Notes: a model not told the origin generated them from the letters alone. A stretch of 64,000 bases of DNA from Agelas oroides (GCA_949130485.1 OX422190.1:5556861-5620860); one strand, 5' to 3'; positions 1-12,372 are shown, counted from the stretch's first letter. Numbers and translations: made by a program.

Positions 1-1004
1 TTTATTCTCACTCACAACTGACTCCATCACTAACTCAGGATTGCTTGAACGGATGTCTTCGATGATGGTTGATAGTTGTACTTTTACGTTTTAAGGTTTC
101 AGTTGATAAGCAGTGAGCATAAGTACAAGCTTATCTTACCTTGCATATGCATTGTGGAGTTGGGAAAGTTTGTTGCTAATGCTGATTCTGACTGCCCTGC
201 AGAGTTTTGCATCTCCATTACCTCCATTGTGAGATTGACTTTTCAGCAATAAAGTACACCAAGGATAGCAGTAATGAGCCTGACAGCATATGCAGCAAAT
301 AAAGAGTTCTCCGTTGAGGCAAGCCATTAAGACACTGTTGTGGTCTTAAAACCAACAAGAAAGGCTCTTAGCAGCCCTTTCAAGGCATCTGAGCCTTTGC
401 ATCTCAGCCCACATTGTAAGTAAATGGTCAAAAACCCATAGAAATCTGAAATCAGGTAGTAAAAAATATTTATACTCTCACTTTGGAGATACCTGCTGCT
501 ACCGTAGCCTCCACTTCACAAATGAAGTCACCTCAGAACAGTGAGGGGCCCATGTTCACATGTATCGAATCTTGCATGTTTTTGAGGCAAATCGCTTTTG
601 CCATCACTTGTTTGCTTGGCCATTCCTCCGCAGCTAGGTCAAAGGGTGCTCTAAGTGAGTGTAAAATTTCTCACATCGCTATTCCGGAACACATGAGTTA
701 TGTCATCACTATTGACACTTGATTAAAGAACTGGTTTCTGTTTTTGGAAGTTTGCTCACTAATAATGTAGATTTGAATGGCACTCAAGTGTAGTTACACG
801 TTTTTCATGGTTTCGCCACTCATAAGCTCCTATGCAACCCAATAGAGAATTTGACTCATTGCAGTGACTACTTGGAGGGTTGACATTTGAGACCCTGGCT
901 GTGAGTAAACGATAGTGTCATTCTTCTTAATAAAAGAACATATCGGAAGGAATACAATGCCTTAACAACGAGGAATGGCACACCAAAAAGTAAAAAATAA
1001 ACAA
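1..1004. other. No gene recognised
   Basis: I see no coding domain, RNA gene or clear repeat here. The open frames are short and low in complexity. The sequence may be an intron or intergenic DNA of a gene lying to the left. Confidence 0.5.
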
Positions 1005-1006
1005 AG

Positions 1007-1175
1007 TAGGAGTGACATGATAGTGGCGGTATATATATGCAAAGCCCATTTTATCCCTACTTTTTTAAACTTAATTAACATTAAAGTGCAACTCCTTCAC
1101 TAAAAATGATGTACAAATGGGGCTTTGCATGTATATTTACCATTACTTTTATTATGTCATCTCTACCTTGTTTTA
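1007..1175. mobile_element. Small inverted-repeat element (MITE-like)
   Basis: The left part (about 1007-1053) and right part (about 1113-1172) are imperfect reverse complements. They share TGCAAAGCCC and an ATATATAC-type core. A related hairpin occurs at 13556-13650. There is no coding capacity. The target duplication is not clear, so the family is unassigned. Confidence 0.55.
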
Positions 1176-1218
1176 GTGCTTTTTAAAGTGTCATCCCTAC
1201 ATTTTTACTCATTTACCA

Positions 1219-1735
1219 TATTCTCGCGAAAGAACGCCCATGGGGCAGAGCACCTTACAAGCCTGCCAAAGAGGGGGGTGAGCACTCTTTGAGTGTTTCC
1301 GCATTTAACCACAAAGCTAAGGAGCGGTTGAGTGGTTACAACAACTCATTGCCCACAAATTTGCTGAAGTATTGGATGAACAATAGCATACAACGGAGCC
1401 ACCAGGCCTTAGAAGTTCAAGTTCTGACGGTATGCAACACTCTTAACAGCAAAACGCCACCGTGAGTGTGGTGTAGCTAGCAAGCGCGGCCCATTAGCCG
1501 GCTACGATGGAAAGCCACCCTTAGGTAAAGTGTAACGCATAGTTTTCTGACTCTTAGATATGATAGCGCTTGACGCTGTGCTTATCAACACTCCATGGGT
1601 GCGCTTCGATTAGCCATGCAAATGCTCGCTCCAGGGTGGGTGCTCATTCATGTAAACTTTGACCCTATACGGGAAATTGGAACTAAAGTAGGAGATGGGC
1701 GCTCTTTCAAGGGGAGGCACTCTTTTGCAAGACTA
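1219..1735. repeat. Dispersed repeat with GGGCGCTCTTTC motif
   Basis: The segment shares several blocks with 53460-53625, including GAGCACCTTACAAGCCTG and GGGCGCTCTTTC. Its ends (TATTCTCGCG and GCAAGACTA) are imperfect inverted copies of a TAGTCTCGC-type terminus, like the element at 24242-24637. The flanking 9-mers do not match, so this is an old or rearranged copy. Confidence 0.5.
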
Positions 1736-3674
1736 CGGTATAATGCCTTGTTTCTGTCCTTTTTTTTAATGTTAAACTGCAACACAAGATGCTCACTTAA
1801 AGTTTAGTGCTGAAGAATTACATTAGCTATTGGACGTGTACTTGGCTAAAAATGGTGATGCATCAATAACCAAAACATTTACTGGTATTGGGTCAATAAT
1901 GCACTTCGTGGGTAGCATTGGTATAGATTGTACAGATAACTAAGCCAATAAAGAACACACGTGTACATTGCATAAGCACATGCAAGCATTTTTCTCTCAT
2001 GCAGTACACCTGCAAACCATTGCTTGGTAAAGCTGTCTGTTTTGTTATATGGGAGAGGAGGGTTCTAAAACCACACCTTCAGTGTAACAACTACTTGTTC
2101 TTCATACTAGGAAAGTGTAATGTCTGTGGGGATACCAATAATTAGAGCAACAGAAGGAATGTGACACTGAACTTGTAAAGCCATGGTCACCTACTTGGAA
2201 ACAGACACCCTTCATCTCATCTATGCAGCTGCTAGTGAAACCAAGTACCCCGATTCTCATACTGCTACAGTGTAGTGAGCATCTTATTGATCTTTCCCAC
2301 ACTGTCTTTGTTTAACCATGTACGTCACATTCAGCCTGCCTGGGTGCTGAAGTGAGATCTATTCATTGGCCAAAACTGTAATCAAAATTATTATGATGAA
2401 GGAAATGGAGTGCCTTCTGGGCACATGCTCTTTGCTTGCTGCCTTTTGCATTTTCCAACAGGTTTAGTTCCAGTTTCTTGCTCAAGTGCTCTTTTTCTTT
2501 TATAATTCTTTCTCAGTTTGCGCCTTACATGTAGCCTGTCAATTTTCTTGTCGCAAAGGGTGTAAGTACAAGAGACCACTATCCCACCACCCTGCATCCA
2601 GACTCCTTGCTATGCTGCCTTGCTTAATCCAAATGCCATGAACAGTACCTGCCTAGAGATAAGGGAACTAACACTATTGTTAAGTCATCTGGAACATGAC
2701 TGGCAATTTGTTCAGACCCTGACTTCTTTACAACAATGCCTGTACTCTCTATGAAGATTACTTGGTTCCCTTTTACTAGTCACAACTACCCAAGCAACTC
2801 AGTTTAGTAGACGTAATGCCCTTTCACCCAGCTTTCCCTCTGCCTGGCTAGTTCAACAGACATAATCCATGGCTAGCTGATCAATCAATTGTTGTCACAT
2901 ACATCAATGGTAACTCATAGTTCACAACAGCTAGTAGCAAGTAGCTGTAGCTTCATCTATGTATGCATATCTGTAAACCACAAGATACTGAGGTGACACA
3001 AGTTGCACAACTTACCCCTCGCACAAGACATCAACCGCACTATTATATATCAAGACAACATCAAAAAGTAACAAACTTTAATGGCAAGCTGTACAGCATT
3101 CGCTTGACTTAAGTCTCAGGCGTGAGGCTTGGCAATACTAGACCTATGTAGCGGATGGAACACCCGTAAATATCTCTGGCTGTACGATTGATGCCAAGGT
3201 CCAAAGGAACATGTTTCTTTGCATTCTGGACATCAATAATGCTATCTCACCGTACTTTTATTGTGCCTTGCTTTTTTGTACAAAGAATAGGATACTTTCA
3301 TTTTTACAGGTACGAATAAATTAGAGTAGGTAACGTTTTCATTAATAAGTTAATTTAAGCCACTCGGCTGTCTGCAGTTAAAGTGTATTCCACAGATCAC
3401 GGACTACCCACAGTGACTATGGACATGCCAGCTACTTTGTAGAAGCTCCCCACTTCTTCGCTTCTCACCACTGAAGCTTGCCAGCATACTACTATAATGT
3501 CAGGAGCATCTCTCCACCTCGTGTTTTATACTTGGTCCCCCACCCCACATCCACTTTTCCTCTCCCTCCCTCCCAGGATGTGCGCTAAAAAATTGAATAG
3601 TCAGGTATTGCACAATGGTCTTCTATACCAGGGTTATAGTAATTTAAAAACCAAATGTAATGACTACGTCATGA
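1736..3674. other. No gene recognised
   Basis: Only short open frames are present, with no recognisable domain. No tandem array or strong inverted repeat stood out. Confidence 0.45.
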
Positions 3675-4177
3675 TTACAGGTTTTCAAACACAGTAATTT
3701 CACAACAACTGATGTAATTTGTAATGCTGAACAAAAGGCATGTGATTGTTTGCAGGGGATAGTAAATACAAATTACAAGTTCAATGAACAGCACTGAAGT
3801 GCAGAACCCTCGGCGCAAGCTTGCCATATGTGTTTGGTTCTGTTCTTGCCTGTGCAATCAAGTCTGCTCACGTGTTTCAGGAGCTCTCTTACTCCGTGGA
3901 CTTTGTCTCTCTTTCCTCACTAATAACTCTTCCTCAGACAGTAAGGCTTTTCTATGTTTCATTGCGTTCTCAGGCTCCCCAACAGTAGTACACCGCGCTT
4001 CCTTTTCTTCGATGTGAAGGCATGGCCACAGCCACAAACTGACCTCTTCACGTGCACCACGGTATTACACTGTGGGCATACCTTTCTCAGACGCATAGAC
4101 CTATTGCACTCCATTGCATGCACTACGGTATTACACTGTGGGCATACCTTTGTGAACCTCTCATAAAAGACAGTCAC
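3675..4177 (-). pseudogene. Decayed zinc-ribbon protein gene
   Basis: Read on the minus strand, the first part carries two tandem CPQC zinc-ribbon halves. The second has the fuller form CPQCNTVV-x-C-x-CGHAF. The frame then breaks near 3990. In the next frame it continues as a charged stretch (KHRKALLSEEELLVRK) ending in an ETREQT-stop-LHRQEQNQTHM stretch. A zinc ribbon followed by ET-x-EQT-LHRQ repeats resembles, from memory, repeat proteins linked to mobile elements in sponges and cnidarians. The direct duplication of about 65 bp that gave two CPQC units is visible at 4055-4087 and 4120-4152. At least one frameshift and one stop mark it as dead. The function is not known. Confidence 0.5.
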
Positions 4178-4301
4178 AAGCGTCTAACAGGTCTAAGTTC
4201 GACGGAAAAACCACAATACCCGTGCTCCAAGTTACATGATCACACATTACCGTTACGTACGTGTTACGGAGAGGTACACGGAAACATTGCACGTGAAGAA
4301 A

Positions 4302-4325
4302 ATGGCTGACTTAGTCGCGGTATAC
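4302..4325 (+). CDS. Possible first coding exon, MADLVAVY
   Basis: An ATG in good context (GAAAATGGC) opens a short frame, MADLVAVY, ending exactly at a strong donor (GTAAGT at 4326). The phase is 0. It lies 2.2 kb upstream of the kinase-receptor exon at 6483 on the same strand, so it could be that gene's first exon. No intervening signal-peptide or ectodomain exon was recognised, so the link is only positional. Confidence 0.2.
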
Positions 4326-4440
4326 GTAAGTTTATAATGCTTCTAACTTTTGACTAAGCAGTTTTAGAGAAAACGGCCTTTTAGTTTTACTGCATTTTCC
4401 ACACTGTACCTGCTGATACCTCTCGTTGGATGCCTAAAGG

Positions 4441-4540
4441 TGCGAGAAGGCAGAGTAGAGAAAACGGACACACACACAGACAGACACACAGGACAACTAC
4501 TGTAACCCTCATCGTGCATGCGCGCCGAGGGTTAATTACA
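4441..4540. repeat. CA/CAGA-rich short repeat
   Basis: A simple ACACACAGACAGACACACAGG tract is followed by a GC-rich CATGCGCGCCGAGGGTTAAT tail. It looks like the end of a dispersed element, but no second full copy is visible in the window. Confidence 0.35.
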
Positions 4541-4898
4541 ATACTGGCAAACTCAGCGCACTCAGCTGACCACGTGCTGTTCAAGACATGTGGCAAGAGT
4601 ATGCTTTGTCAGCACATTTACATTAGAACCAATTCATGATTACTTCGACCTGTAATTTAACAATGTAGTTAGTAATTCTGTCATTTTTCTGTAATTGTAA
4701 TCATTACTCACAAGCAACCTTGGTAATTATTATAGGTATTAATTAACGATTCAGGCTCAAGTAATTGTAATCAATAAAACCATGCCAGAATTCAATTACT
4801 ACAACCCTGTTCTATACACACAGAGGTCACATAACTTGTCCAGTTGTTCTTTGTTTCCCCAAGAAATTGAACACGCTCAACTGAGATGCCCTTTATAG

Positions 4899-5155
4899 TA
4901 GCCTCATTTCCAGGCCTCGCTTGGTTTTACCTTTCGTTTGCGTTCACAATAATACATGGGAGTGGAAGACTGGTGAAAAACAGGAAAGGCCTGGGAGCAC
5001 TCATCACATGAGTGAAGTCAGGTGGATGTGAGGTGGAGGTAGGGAGAAGGGGTCCAACCACCATAACAACGCACATATTTTGCAGCTCTTCCACTCCCTT
5101 ATTATTGTGAATGCAACTGCAAGGTAAAATCGGGGAAGGTCTGGGAATGAGGCTG
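4899..5155. mobile_element. Degraded TAGCCTC-ended hairpin element
   Basis: The left end TAGCCTCATTTCCAGGCC and right end GGTCTGGGAATGAGGCT are inverted copies. The inner blocks match the 44520-44978 element, including GAAGTCAGGTGGATG and a run that matches its GTCCGC segment. The flanking 9-mers no longer match. This is an older copy of the family described at 44520. Confidence 0.6.
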
Positions 5156-6482
5156 TACTCCAAATTTTGCCATTTAATTGAAAAATCTGGATTGCTTGAG
5201 ATAGAAAATGGGTCGTGTTCCAGAGTATTGTGCTGCTGCACATGCATGGAATAATGTTTGGTCAGAAGCTTCCAGAAATGATGTGGGCAGTGAACAGAAG
5301 CATAAACATTTATTGGAGTGGCCTCTTAGCAAGAATAACGTAACATACTGACAGTGATGTTCTTGGTTCTTGGAAGAACTGGGAAGTCACAAAATTGTAC
5401 AACATGCATGGAGAATCCACTATACCTGGAACAATGTGTTTCAATACTGTATCAATTTTTTTGTTGGATTATGATCATGATAGGTGGATATATTGGCAAT
5501 AAGTACACGACATAATGCAGTTTCCAATGTCACCTGCTTACTACTTAACCGATTATATTAACAACAAATCACCCATCACTTCTCTTCTGGCTAACTAATA
5601 TTTGTACTTAGTGGCTTTGCGATACCTAATCTGTGCATGGAGTTGTCTGCGCACAGGAGAACACAAAGATGGTCATTGCTCCACCAGAACAATTGAAGTA
5701 GAGTTACACCTAACGTTCTGCTCTTTTATTTGACCGAGACACTTGCCTTCCTGTGCACTCGTCAAGTTCAGAGTTTAATGAGATTGGAGTTCAGCCAGCT
5801 TTTACTTATTCCACCACATCATTGCTCAAGCCACAAGCCATTACAAGGATATCACAAGAGAAAAGGACAACCAAAACAGCTGGTAAGACTTGAAATTTGC
5901 GTGAGTAAATTGTAAGCTTACCTGCTTGTATTCTACCTGCTTTGTATACTTCTTGGGTGATTGCGTGACTATTAAGTCTTGGAAGTCTCAGTATCATTTA
6001 CCACATGTCATCTAATGCTTTCTGCTGTTGTTTCTTCATCATTCTCCCCTTGAAATCTTGCACGCGTGGCCTCAGAGAAAATCGCATGATAATTTTCAAA
6101 AGCAGGGTGTGCTCAGTGTAGATCACATGAATGTTGACACAGCGGAAGTAAATGGCTTCGACCCCAGAATGTTACCAGGCACTTTCCTCAACGAGAAGGA
6201 GTCTGGGTACCAGACTATCTTGCTCCATAGTTGACACTCTAGTTCAGATTTGTGACCTGGAATAGTGAACTACAGGGGGTACCAAGTAATGGTGTTTCAA
6301 ATTCTGCTTCCCTACGTTTGCAATAATTAACACTCAGGACCAGATATGCACCATTTGACTACACTTGTACCCAGTCTCCATCTGTTGTGGGTATCCACTA
6401 CTATTTTCATGCACATATTTTAGGAACGTCACATTTTTGTGTATTGTGCTATAATGCCATGTTATATGCTTCGTCTCCACAG
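5156..6482. other. Upstream region of receptor copy A, no exon recognised
   Basis: No sushi, immunoglobulin, EGF or signal-peptide exon could be recognised. The last 45 bases before 6483 match the sequence before copy B (13694), including the polypyrimidine CGTCTCCACAG acceptor. This shows that the end of an intron was duplicated with the gene. Confidence 0.5.
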
Positions 6483-8233
6483 CATCAACTTCTGATGAAA
6501 CCACCCCTCCCCCAGCAACCACTTCTCCCCAGACTTTTGGAACAACTACCCCTCTCCAGACCGATGGAACAACCTCTCCTCCCCAGATTGTTAGAGCGAT
6601 TACCACAACTGGAACTGACCTAGTCAGCAGCACCATACAACCCACCAATAATCCCCCAAGTGATGGAGCAACTACCACATCAATCATCATAGTAGTAGCT
6701 GTTGTGATGATACTTGTTGTTTTTGTAGTTGGAGTTGTCGTTCTTGTGGTCCTCCTCACGGCCAAAAAGAGGAAGCAAAGGTTAGTAATCAACAAGCTTC
6801 AGAGTGTCAAGACAGATTTTGAAATGAAATTGAAACTGGTAAGGACCACTGAGATGGAAACCAGTTCCAGTGCTAACCAGCCACCATATGCAGAAATACA
6901 AACAAAGGCATCACCAAAAATACCTACTAAGTCAGAAGAACTCATAGAGTATTTGAATCTAAAGAGCACTCTACCTTCTGGGTATAGTGAAAATGAACCG
7001 AAACAAGCTGATAGTAAGCATGCCCTCCCTGCAAAGCTCCCCAGACATGTTACCCTCTGTGATTCCACATCTGAAGAAATGCAGTTGTGCACTGTGTATC
7101 AGGATATTGACCAACACTCCAGTACTACAAATGTACCAGAAGCTGACATCTATACTGTGCCCGACACCACCAGCTCACACACAGTTGAGACCCCAAGTGG
7201 AAACTATGAGACAGTGTATAGTGAGCCAATCCAGCCATCACTCTTCACAGATGCAGTTAGAACTCCTGACTCTGAAGATTTGCAGCCTTACGGCCCCATA
7301 TTCACAATCCCCATCAACTTGCCAAAGAGTAAGAAAGTGCTACCAAAAATCTCTGGTAGCAACATTCGAGAGATTCGTGAGCTTGGAATGGGGAATTTTG
7401 GGAAGGTTATTCTAGCTGAGACAGTTGGTCTGACTGCCAAAGATCTGACGTTGAGTGAATTAGATGATGACAAGAGTAAGTCAACACTAGTTGCCGTGAA
7501 GACACTCAAATCAGGCGCTCCAAGTACCATTAAAGAAGCTTTTGAGAAAGAGGTCAATTTCATGTCAAGATTGACTGATAGAAATGTCATTCGTATACTT
7601 GGGGTCTGCTATGAGGACGCCCCTTTCATTATGATGGAGTACATGGAGAAAGGAGACCTCAACCAGTACCTTCAAAACTTCAAAATATTGAGCACAACTG
7701 ATTCCGAACCACAAGGTCTGATTACAACCAGCACCCTGGTTCATATGACCACACAGATTGCTAGCGCTATGAAGTACCTTGCATCACACAACTTTGTACA
7801 CAGAGACCTGGCAACACGAAACTGCCTTGTGGGTCCAAACTACCTGGTGAAGATATCAGATTTTGGCATGAGTAGAAGTCTGTACGACTCTCACTACTAT
7901 TGCATTCATGGGCGTTGTTTCCTTCCAGTTCGTTGGATGTCTTATGAATGCTTTTACGGTAAATTCTCCCAGAAGTCTGATGTGTGGGCGTTTGGTGTTA
8001 CCATGTGGGAAATCTTCATTCTTGCAAAGGAACAACCATACAATGACATGTCAGACAAACAGCTCATTGAGGATGCACTCAAAGGTAAGAATCGCACAAT
8101 ATTGGCTACACCAGACATGTGCCCACTCGAAGTGTATAAAATCATGCTAAAATGTTGGGTACACAACTCCAAGCGGCGAGCAACATTTGAGGAACTCTTT
8201 CAGTTGCTCACTTCTGCTTACCAGGATGTTTAG
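6483..8233 (+). CDS. Receptor tyrosine kinase, DDR-like (copy A), large 3' exon
   Basis: One uninterrupted exon follows a phase-1 acceptor (CTCCACAG). It encodes a Thr/Pro/Ser-rich stalk with degenerate 9-residue TSPPQTVGT-type repeats, a transmembrane helix (6680-6757) and a basic stop-transfer KKRKQR. A tyrosine-rich juxtamembrane region follows (YAEI, YTVP, YETVYSEP, YGPI). The kinase domain spans about 7358 to 8230. Catalytic features are intact: glycine loop GMGNFGKV (7385-7408), VAVK lysine (7499-7501), HRDLATRN with catalytic Asp at 7805-7807, DFG (7859-7867), paired Tyr in the activation loop (7895-7900) and [15 protein letters not shown] and [11 protein letters not shown] resemble discoidin-domain receptors. 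YxxP motifs are typical Crk/Nck SH2 sites. The signal peptide and ectodomain must lie in upstream exons that I could not identify. Expected to be a plasma-membrane signalling receptor with an unknown ligand. Confidence 0.9.
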
Positions 8234-8487
8234 TTTTGTATAACCCCCTGATTGTAATACCCTTTAGATAGTTTCACATATTTACCTTGTTGATATTGGG
8301 TGTTCTTGCACATGTTAATTTTTTCTAGTAGTCAGTAATCATTGGATGAACTCCAAGCAGAGAGCAACATTTGAGCAACTCTTTCAGCTGCTCATCTTCA
8401 TTTGGTCTCATGAGTCTCATATTGTATCGCTTATCTATCACTCCATGATGTAGCTATTGTTACTTTTTTGTATCACATTCATATTTG
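8234..8487 (+). pseudogene. 3' flank with duplicated kinase C-terminal segment
   Basis: About 100 bases after the stop, a second copy of the last kinase helix appears at about 8343-8400. It reads WMNSKQRATFEQLFQLL, preceded by a TTTTTTCTAG acceptor-like site at about 8320. The same arrangement follows the kinase copy at 27915. It is either a relic of a tandem duplication or an alternative last exon. The main frame has no donor that obviously uses it. Confidence 0.6.
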
Positions 8488-8503
8488 ACTTTGTTGTTTT
8501 ATT

Positions 8504-8545
8504 CGGGTGAGCCTGAGCAAGCCCCACACTAGCAAGTTGAACGGT
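8504..8545. mobile_element. Single terminus of GGGCGAGCCTGAG element family
   Basis: GGGTGAGCCTGAGCAAGCC followed by CCACACTAG matches the ends of the elements at 41063, 42389 and 62124. Here it abuts and truncates the transposase reading frame. No partner terminus was found nearby. Confidence 0.55.
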
Positions 8546-9126
8546 ATGTCACCAGCCGCATTTGCTGCACAGAGGGTACTTATTTGGTGTTTCATATCAC
8601 TTGTGATGCTGTAAACACTGCGTGAATTACGAATTGCGATAACCTTCCCATTGTTAGGGCGAAGTGGGAAACCACATTCCAAATAAGATGAGCCTAATTT
8701 TCTGAGGCCATGTGTCATAAGGAACTGATTAAAGCCTGCATACCATTCATCAAGAGCTTCTGGGGTGCAACAGCGTACTTGGGAAAGCTGAAGATGTTCA
8801 GGAGATCGTAACGTAATGGAGGGATGGCGCTTCATGAAAAGTGACCACCATTTTCTTCCAGGTTTGTCGTTCTTAAAGGGTTTGGTCGGCCATCTTTGTC
8901 TAGGATACTTTTCACTGCATGTGATACAGATTTGCTCTCTAGTACAGCCATACCCTATTTCAGCCATGTGAATCATGTAGTCAACCAGCAGCTTCTCGGC
9001 TGCTGTAAGGATAGAATCAGGACCACGCTTACTGCCTACATCTACTCGACCAGTTGCATAGTCAAACAGTGTACATTTGGCACACCATGTGCAGCACCCA
9101 CAGCCCGTATTGATGTTTTCTTTCAC
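8546..9126 (-). pseudogene. Truncated pogo/Tigger (CENP-B-like) transposase
   Basis: The minus frame encodes the middle of a Tc5/CENP-B-type transposase. A GRVDVGSKRGPDSILT stretch follows the first helix-turn-helix. Next comes a region with GYGCTREQ, then KPGRKWW-SLFMKRHPSITLRSPE, the hallmark of the second DNA-binding domain. The start of the DDE core (ECGFPLRP, VIAIRNSRSVYSI, AANAAGDIPF) follows. The frame then runs into a foreign element terminus at about 8545, so most of the catalytic core is missing. The first helix-turn-helix upstream of about 9065 is degraded. The family normally needs roughly 500 residues; about 190 homologous residues remain. It cannot be active. Confidence 0.8.
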
Positions 9127-12113
9127 GGATATCTTTCAGGGCTGCTTCAAGATCTTTGAGTGACCAGTGCGACATACCCTGAAGTGTCCACAGAAATGAC
9201 ATTTAAAAAAGCATTTATCTTTAAACTTCAACATCCCTACTACGAACTCCTAACTCATTTTCCATCAGCTCCATGAGTATTTCCAAGACAAGTCTCCATC
9301 TTGAAGCCATACATAATTAATTTTTGGTAGGTGCATGGTCAGGCGCACAAGGAGCATAAACACCAATTTTGAGAACCATCAGTACTGTAACACATGAAAT
9401 ACATGAAAATGTCCCAAGTCTCAAAACTCCATACATGCTGTCCAGAATACACCTAACAAGAGGAAGGTAAATACTCCATTCCCCTGCAGCAACCAAGATG
9501 CAAATCACATCCCAATTTCCAATTGCAGGGGCCTACTAACTGAGTAAAAATGGTAGCATTGTGTCAACTAATATCAGAAAAATAGCCCGCACAATGCAGG
9601 TCATTTCTTACACCCCTCCATTCATTCATAAAGTTCATAAGCAGCAAAAGCAATCACTAAGATACAGAAGACTCATCTAACATAGTACCTGTTTACTGTT
9701 TCTAACCTTGTGTACAACGTAGGTACTCTGGGCAATAATTGGGAGTCACAAAACTGCACGTGTAATGCACGGCAATTGGAGTTCCTTGTCTGGAAATTGG
9801 TGACATCCAGTGACCCCTATAGCCAAAGGTTATGTGGAATTCTTGACTTATATGGGGGTTATATATGAACATACCTAGATAGCCACGCAAGTGGTCCACC
9901 TATTTTTAATACTCGGGCTACCAATGGTCAATTGTACTGGAACCGAATTGCACCCAATTTGTGGCACTTAACCCTTTCAAGTCCAAGACGAATTGGCTAA
10001 AAATAGCTTTGTGTCACAAACTATTATAGTCCACTTTTTATATGTCTCATATAGATATTTTGTTCTAGCACAACAGATTTGAGATTGGAGCACCTTCAGA
10101 TATGAAATTCGAGCCCTACCCTTTGAGGAAAAATCAAAGAACGAACAAACTTGACTCAAGTATGCTGAAATCCAGGACCCAAGTGACCTTGTTTGTAAAC
10201 TACAGTTACAATAGTTTCTATGACTTTTCGTTCTTTCAAAAATATAAGAAGCGATTTGATTTTATATAGGGGATTTTATATGAACATACCATATCCACGC
10301 GAGTGGTCCAGCTATTTTAATACTCTACCAATGGCAATTGCACCAGTGCTTGCTAAATTTACTTGTCAAAAGTCACTTCAAACTATCAATTATTCTTCTG
10401 TGGGAGAAATGTATTTCAACATAAAATAACAGCCAATTGCCGAGCGCCTTAGCACGAGGCTACTAATCGTGCAGTGTAGTCAGTTCGCGTTTGTATGTAT
10501 ATAAGAGTCGGTAGACTCTATGTAGGGATGGCGCAGACGAGGCTAATACTACTGCTGAGTAGCCTCGTCCTCTCCGCAGGCCTGGGAACAAGGCGAAATG
10601 CTGAGGCACCAGAAATCAGACACGACAGATGAGTGTAAATATACACCACATGCACATGTTCCACCTATCCCAATTATATAAGTGCAAAAGCAATAAAAAA
10701 CCAGATTGTTGCTCTTCTCTCCTTCATGCTACTGCTTGCTCAGGCTCGCCCAGCAATGTAACGCATTCTGCTAGTTTACTACATATTCTTTTCTTTCCAC
10801 TTCGGATGTAATATCTGTCGTACGTATTCATATGAAAACTTAGTAGTGCTCAATCCTCAGTCTCTTTGCTTCGATCTTGGTCTGTGCATCTCAATCCTCG
10901 GTCACTCCTAGGTCTCACAACCTTTGTAGCTAGCAGCCTTCCTTAACAGTAGTAAGTGTGGCCCCTATGCATGATACTGTAGCTAGTTTCTAGGGACCCT
11001 GAGTTCTGAGCGTGACATCGTGATACCAGACAAGGAAGAATGCTGGCAACACTAGACTTGCTCATACAGCCTCTGCAGTGAGAAAAGGGCCCTATACACA
11101 TAGTAGCTAGCTCAACCTTGAAGAACAGTGCCAGTTACATGAGTTATGTACATTCACCGTTCCATTCCATTTTCCATTCCACCGTTCCATTCATGGCTGA
11201 AGTTCAACAGTTGAAACTGTGTACTGTTGAAATTCAGCCTTAGTATATTGCTAGCCAATAAAATTCTTTGTTGACCTTTGACCTTTTGGGTTATTAAAAA
11301 TGCTTATCCCCTTTTTCCACTGGGCCCTTCTAATTTATTACTTCACAACCCCGATTTAGCGGACACTCGGCCTTTTCAGCAAGGTTGTCCACCATCGCTG
11401 CTGTAGTTGACATTAGATTAGTGCTTTTGCTAATAGTTGGTTCCCATTCAAGGATTAGTGAAAAGCCGCACTCAGACAGGCAAAGTGGTAATAGCTAGGA
11501 GATTCTCATTCATAGCTGCCAATATTGCCATTTACAACCACTTGCACTATCAGCAGTACAAAACAGCTGCACCAGCTCCAAGACTAATAGTGGAGCTTGG
11601 ATGAGCTTACAAAGCAAGGAAGAGAATCATGGCAATTATTTTGAAGTGGATCAATTTACGTTCTGACTCTAACGTGCCTGACACATGGTATTGTTCAACC
11701 TGTAGCTAATTATCACTTCGTTTTTGTACAATTGTAGCTAATAATTATATCCACCACACAAGCGATGCTACTATATGACTTCAATACATCCTGGCATGTA
11801 CACATAAAGCCTATTCAATTTAAGTAGAGGTACCCAGATGCTCACATTTATGTGTAAAGTTTTACCGAATGCATAAGCTGTCTATTTTCACGTAGTATAC
11901 TCACAGGCAAAATTCCACTGTTTGCATGGGATACCTATACTATTACATAGGGAAACATGTAAACTCATTGTTGAAAAGGGCAAAATTTCAAGTTTCACTG
12001 TTTGCATGGGGTGCCTATTTTCACAGCAGGGTACATTAATATAGGCACCTGATGCGTATTTTTGGGAATGCTTATATTAACTTGACATGGGAATGAGTGA
12101 GGAATTGCCATCA
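9127..12113. other. No gene; scattered repeat fragments
   Basis: Two direct copies of about 80-90 bp lie at about 9828-9915 and 10255-10340, sharing TATATGAACATACC and AAGTGGTCCA-like blocks. A partial TAGCCTCG hairpin lies at about 10531-10600. A GGGCGAGCCTGAGCAAGC-type terminus in reverse lies at about 10733. No protein domain was recognised. ACCGTTCCATTCC-type short repeats occur near 11160-11195. Confidence 0.5.
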
Positions 12114-12122
12114 CTGCGGCAC

Positions 12123-12372
12123 CAGAGGAGGTCGGACACAGTTGAACTTTACTAATTAAAATGGCTGAGGTCACACTAATTGATTTTTCGTATCTCAACG
12201 GACTAGCTCTCTCGACTTTTACTGAGGTGGGGCCCCAGTTCAAATCAAGATTCAAGGCTGGGGCCAGTCATAGAAAAAGCTAAAAAGCTTTTTACCTTGC
12301 AATATCCAAGATCAATTAGTGTGACCTCAGTTGTTTTAATTAGCAAAGGTCAACCGTGTCCGACCTCCTCTG
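12123..12372. mobile_element. MITE with 9-bp target duplication (CAGAGGAGGTCGG ends)
   Basis: A 250-bp element starts CAGAGGAGGTCGGACAC and ends in its exact reverse complement. About 70 bp of further inverted homology includes the TGAGGTCACACTAATTGAT block. It is flanked by exact direct repeats CTGCGGCAC (12114-12122 and 12373-12381). A 9-bp duplication with long terminal inverted repeats is typical of Mutator-like elements. There is no coding capacity. Confidence 0.85.

Noticed and set aside
6334..6795. 153-residue minus-strand frame opposite the receptor stalk and TM
   Set aside because: It is an antisense shadow of a low-complexity Thr/Pro region and has no domain.
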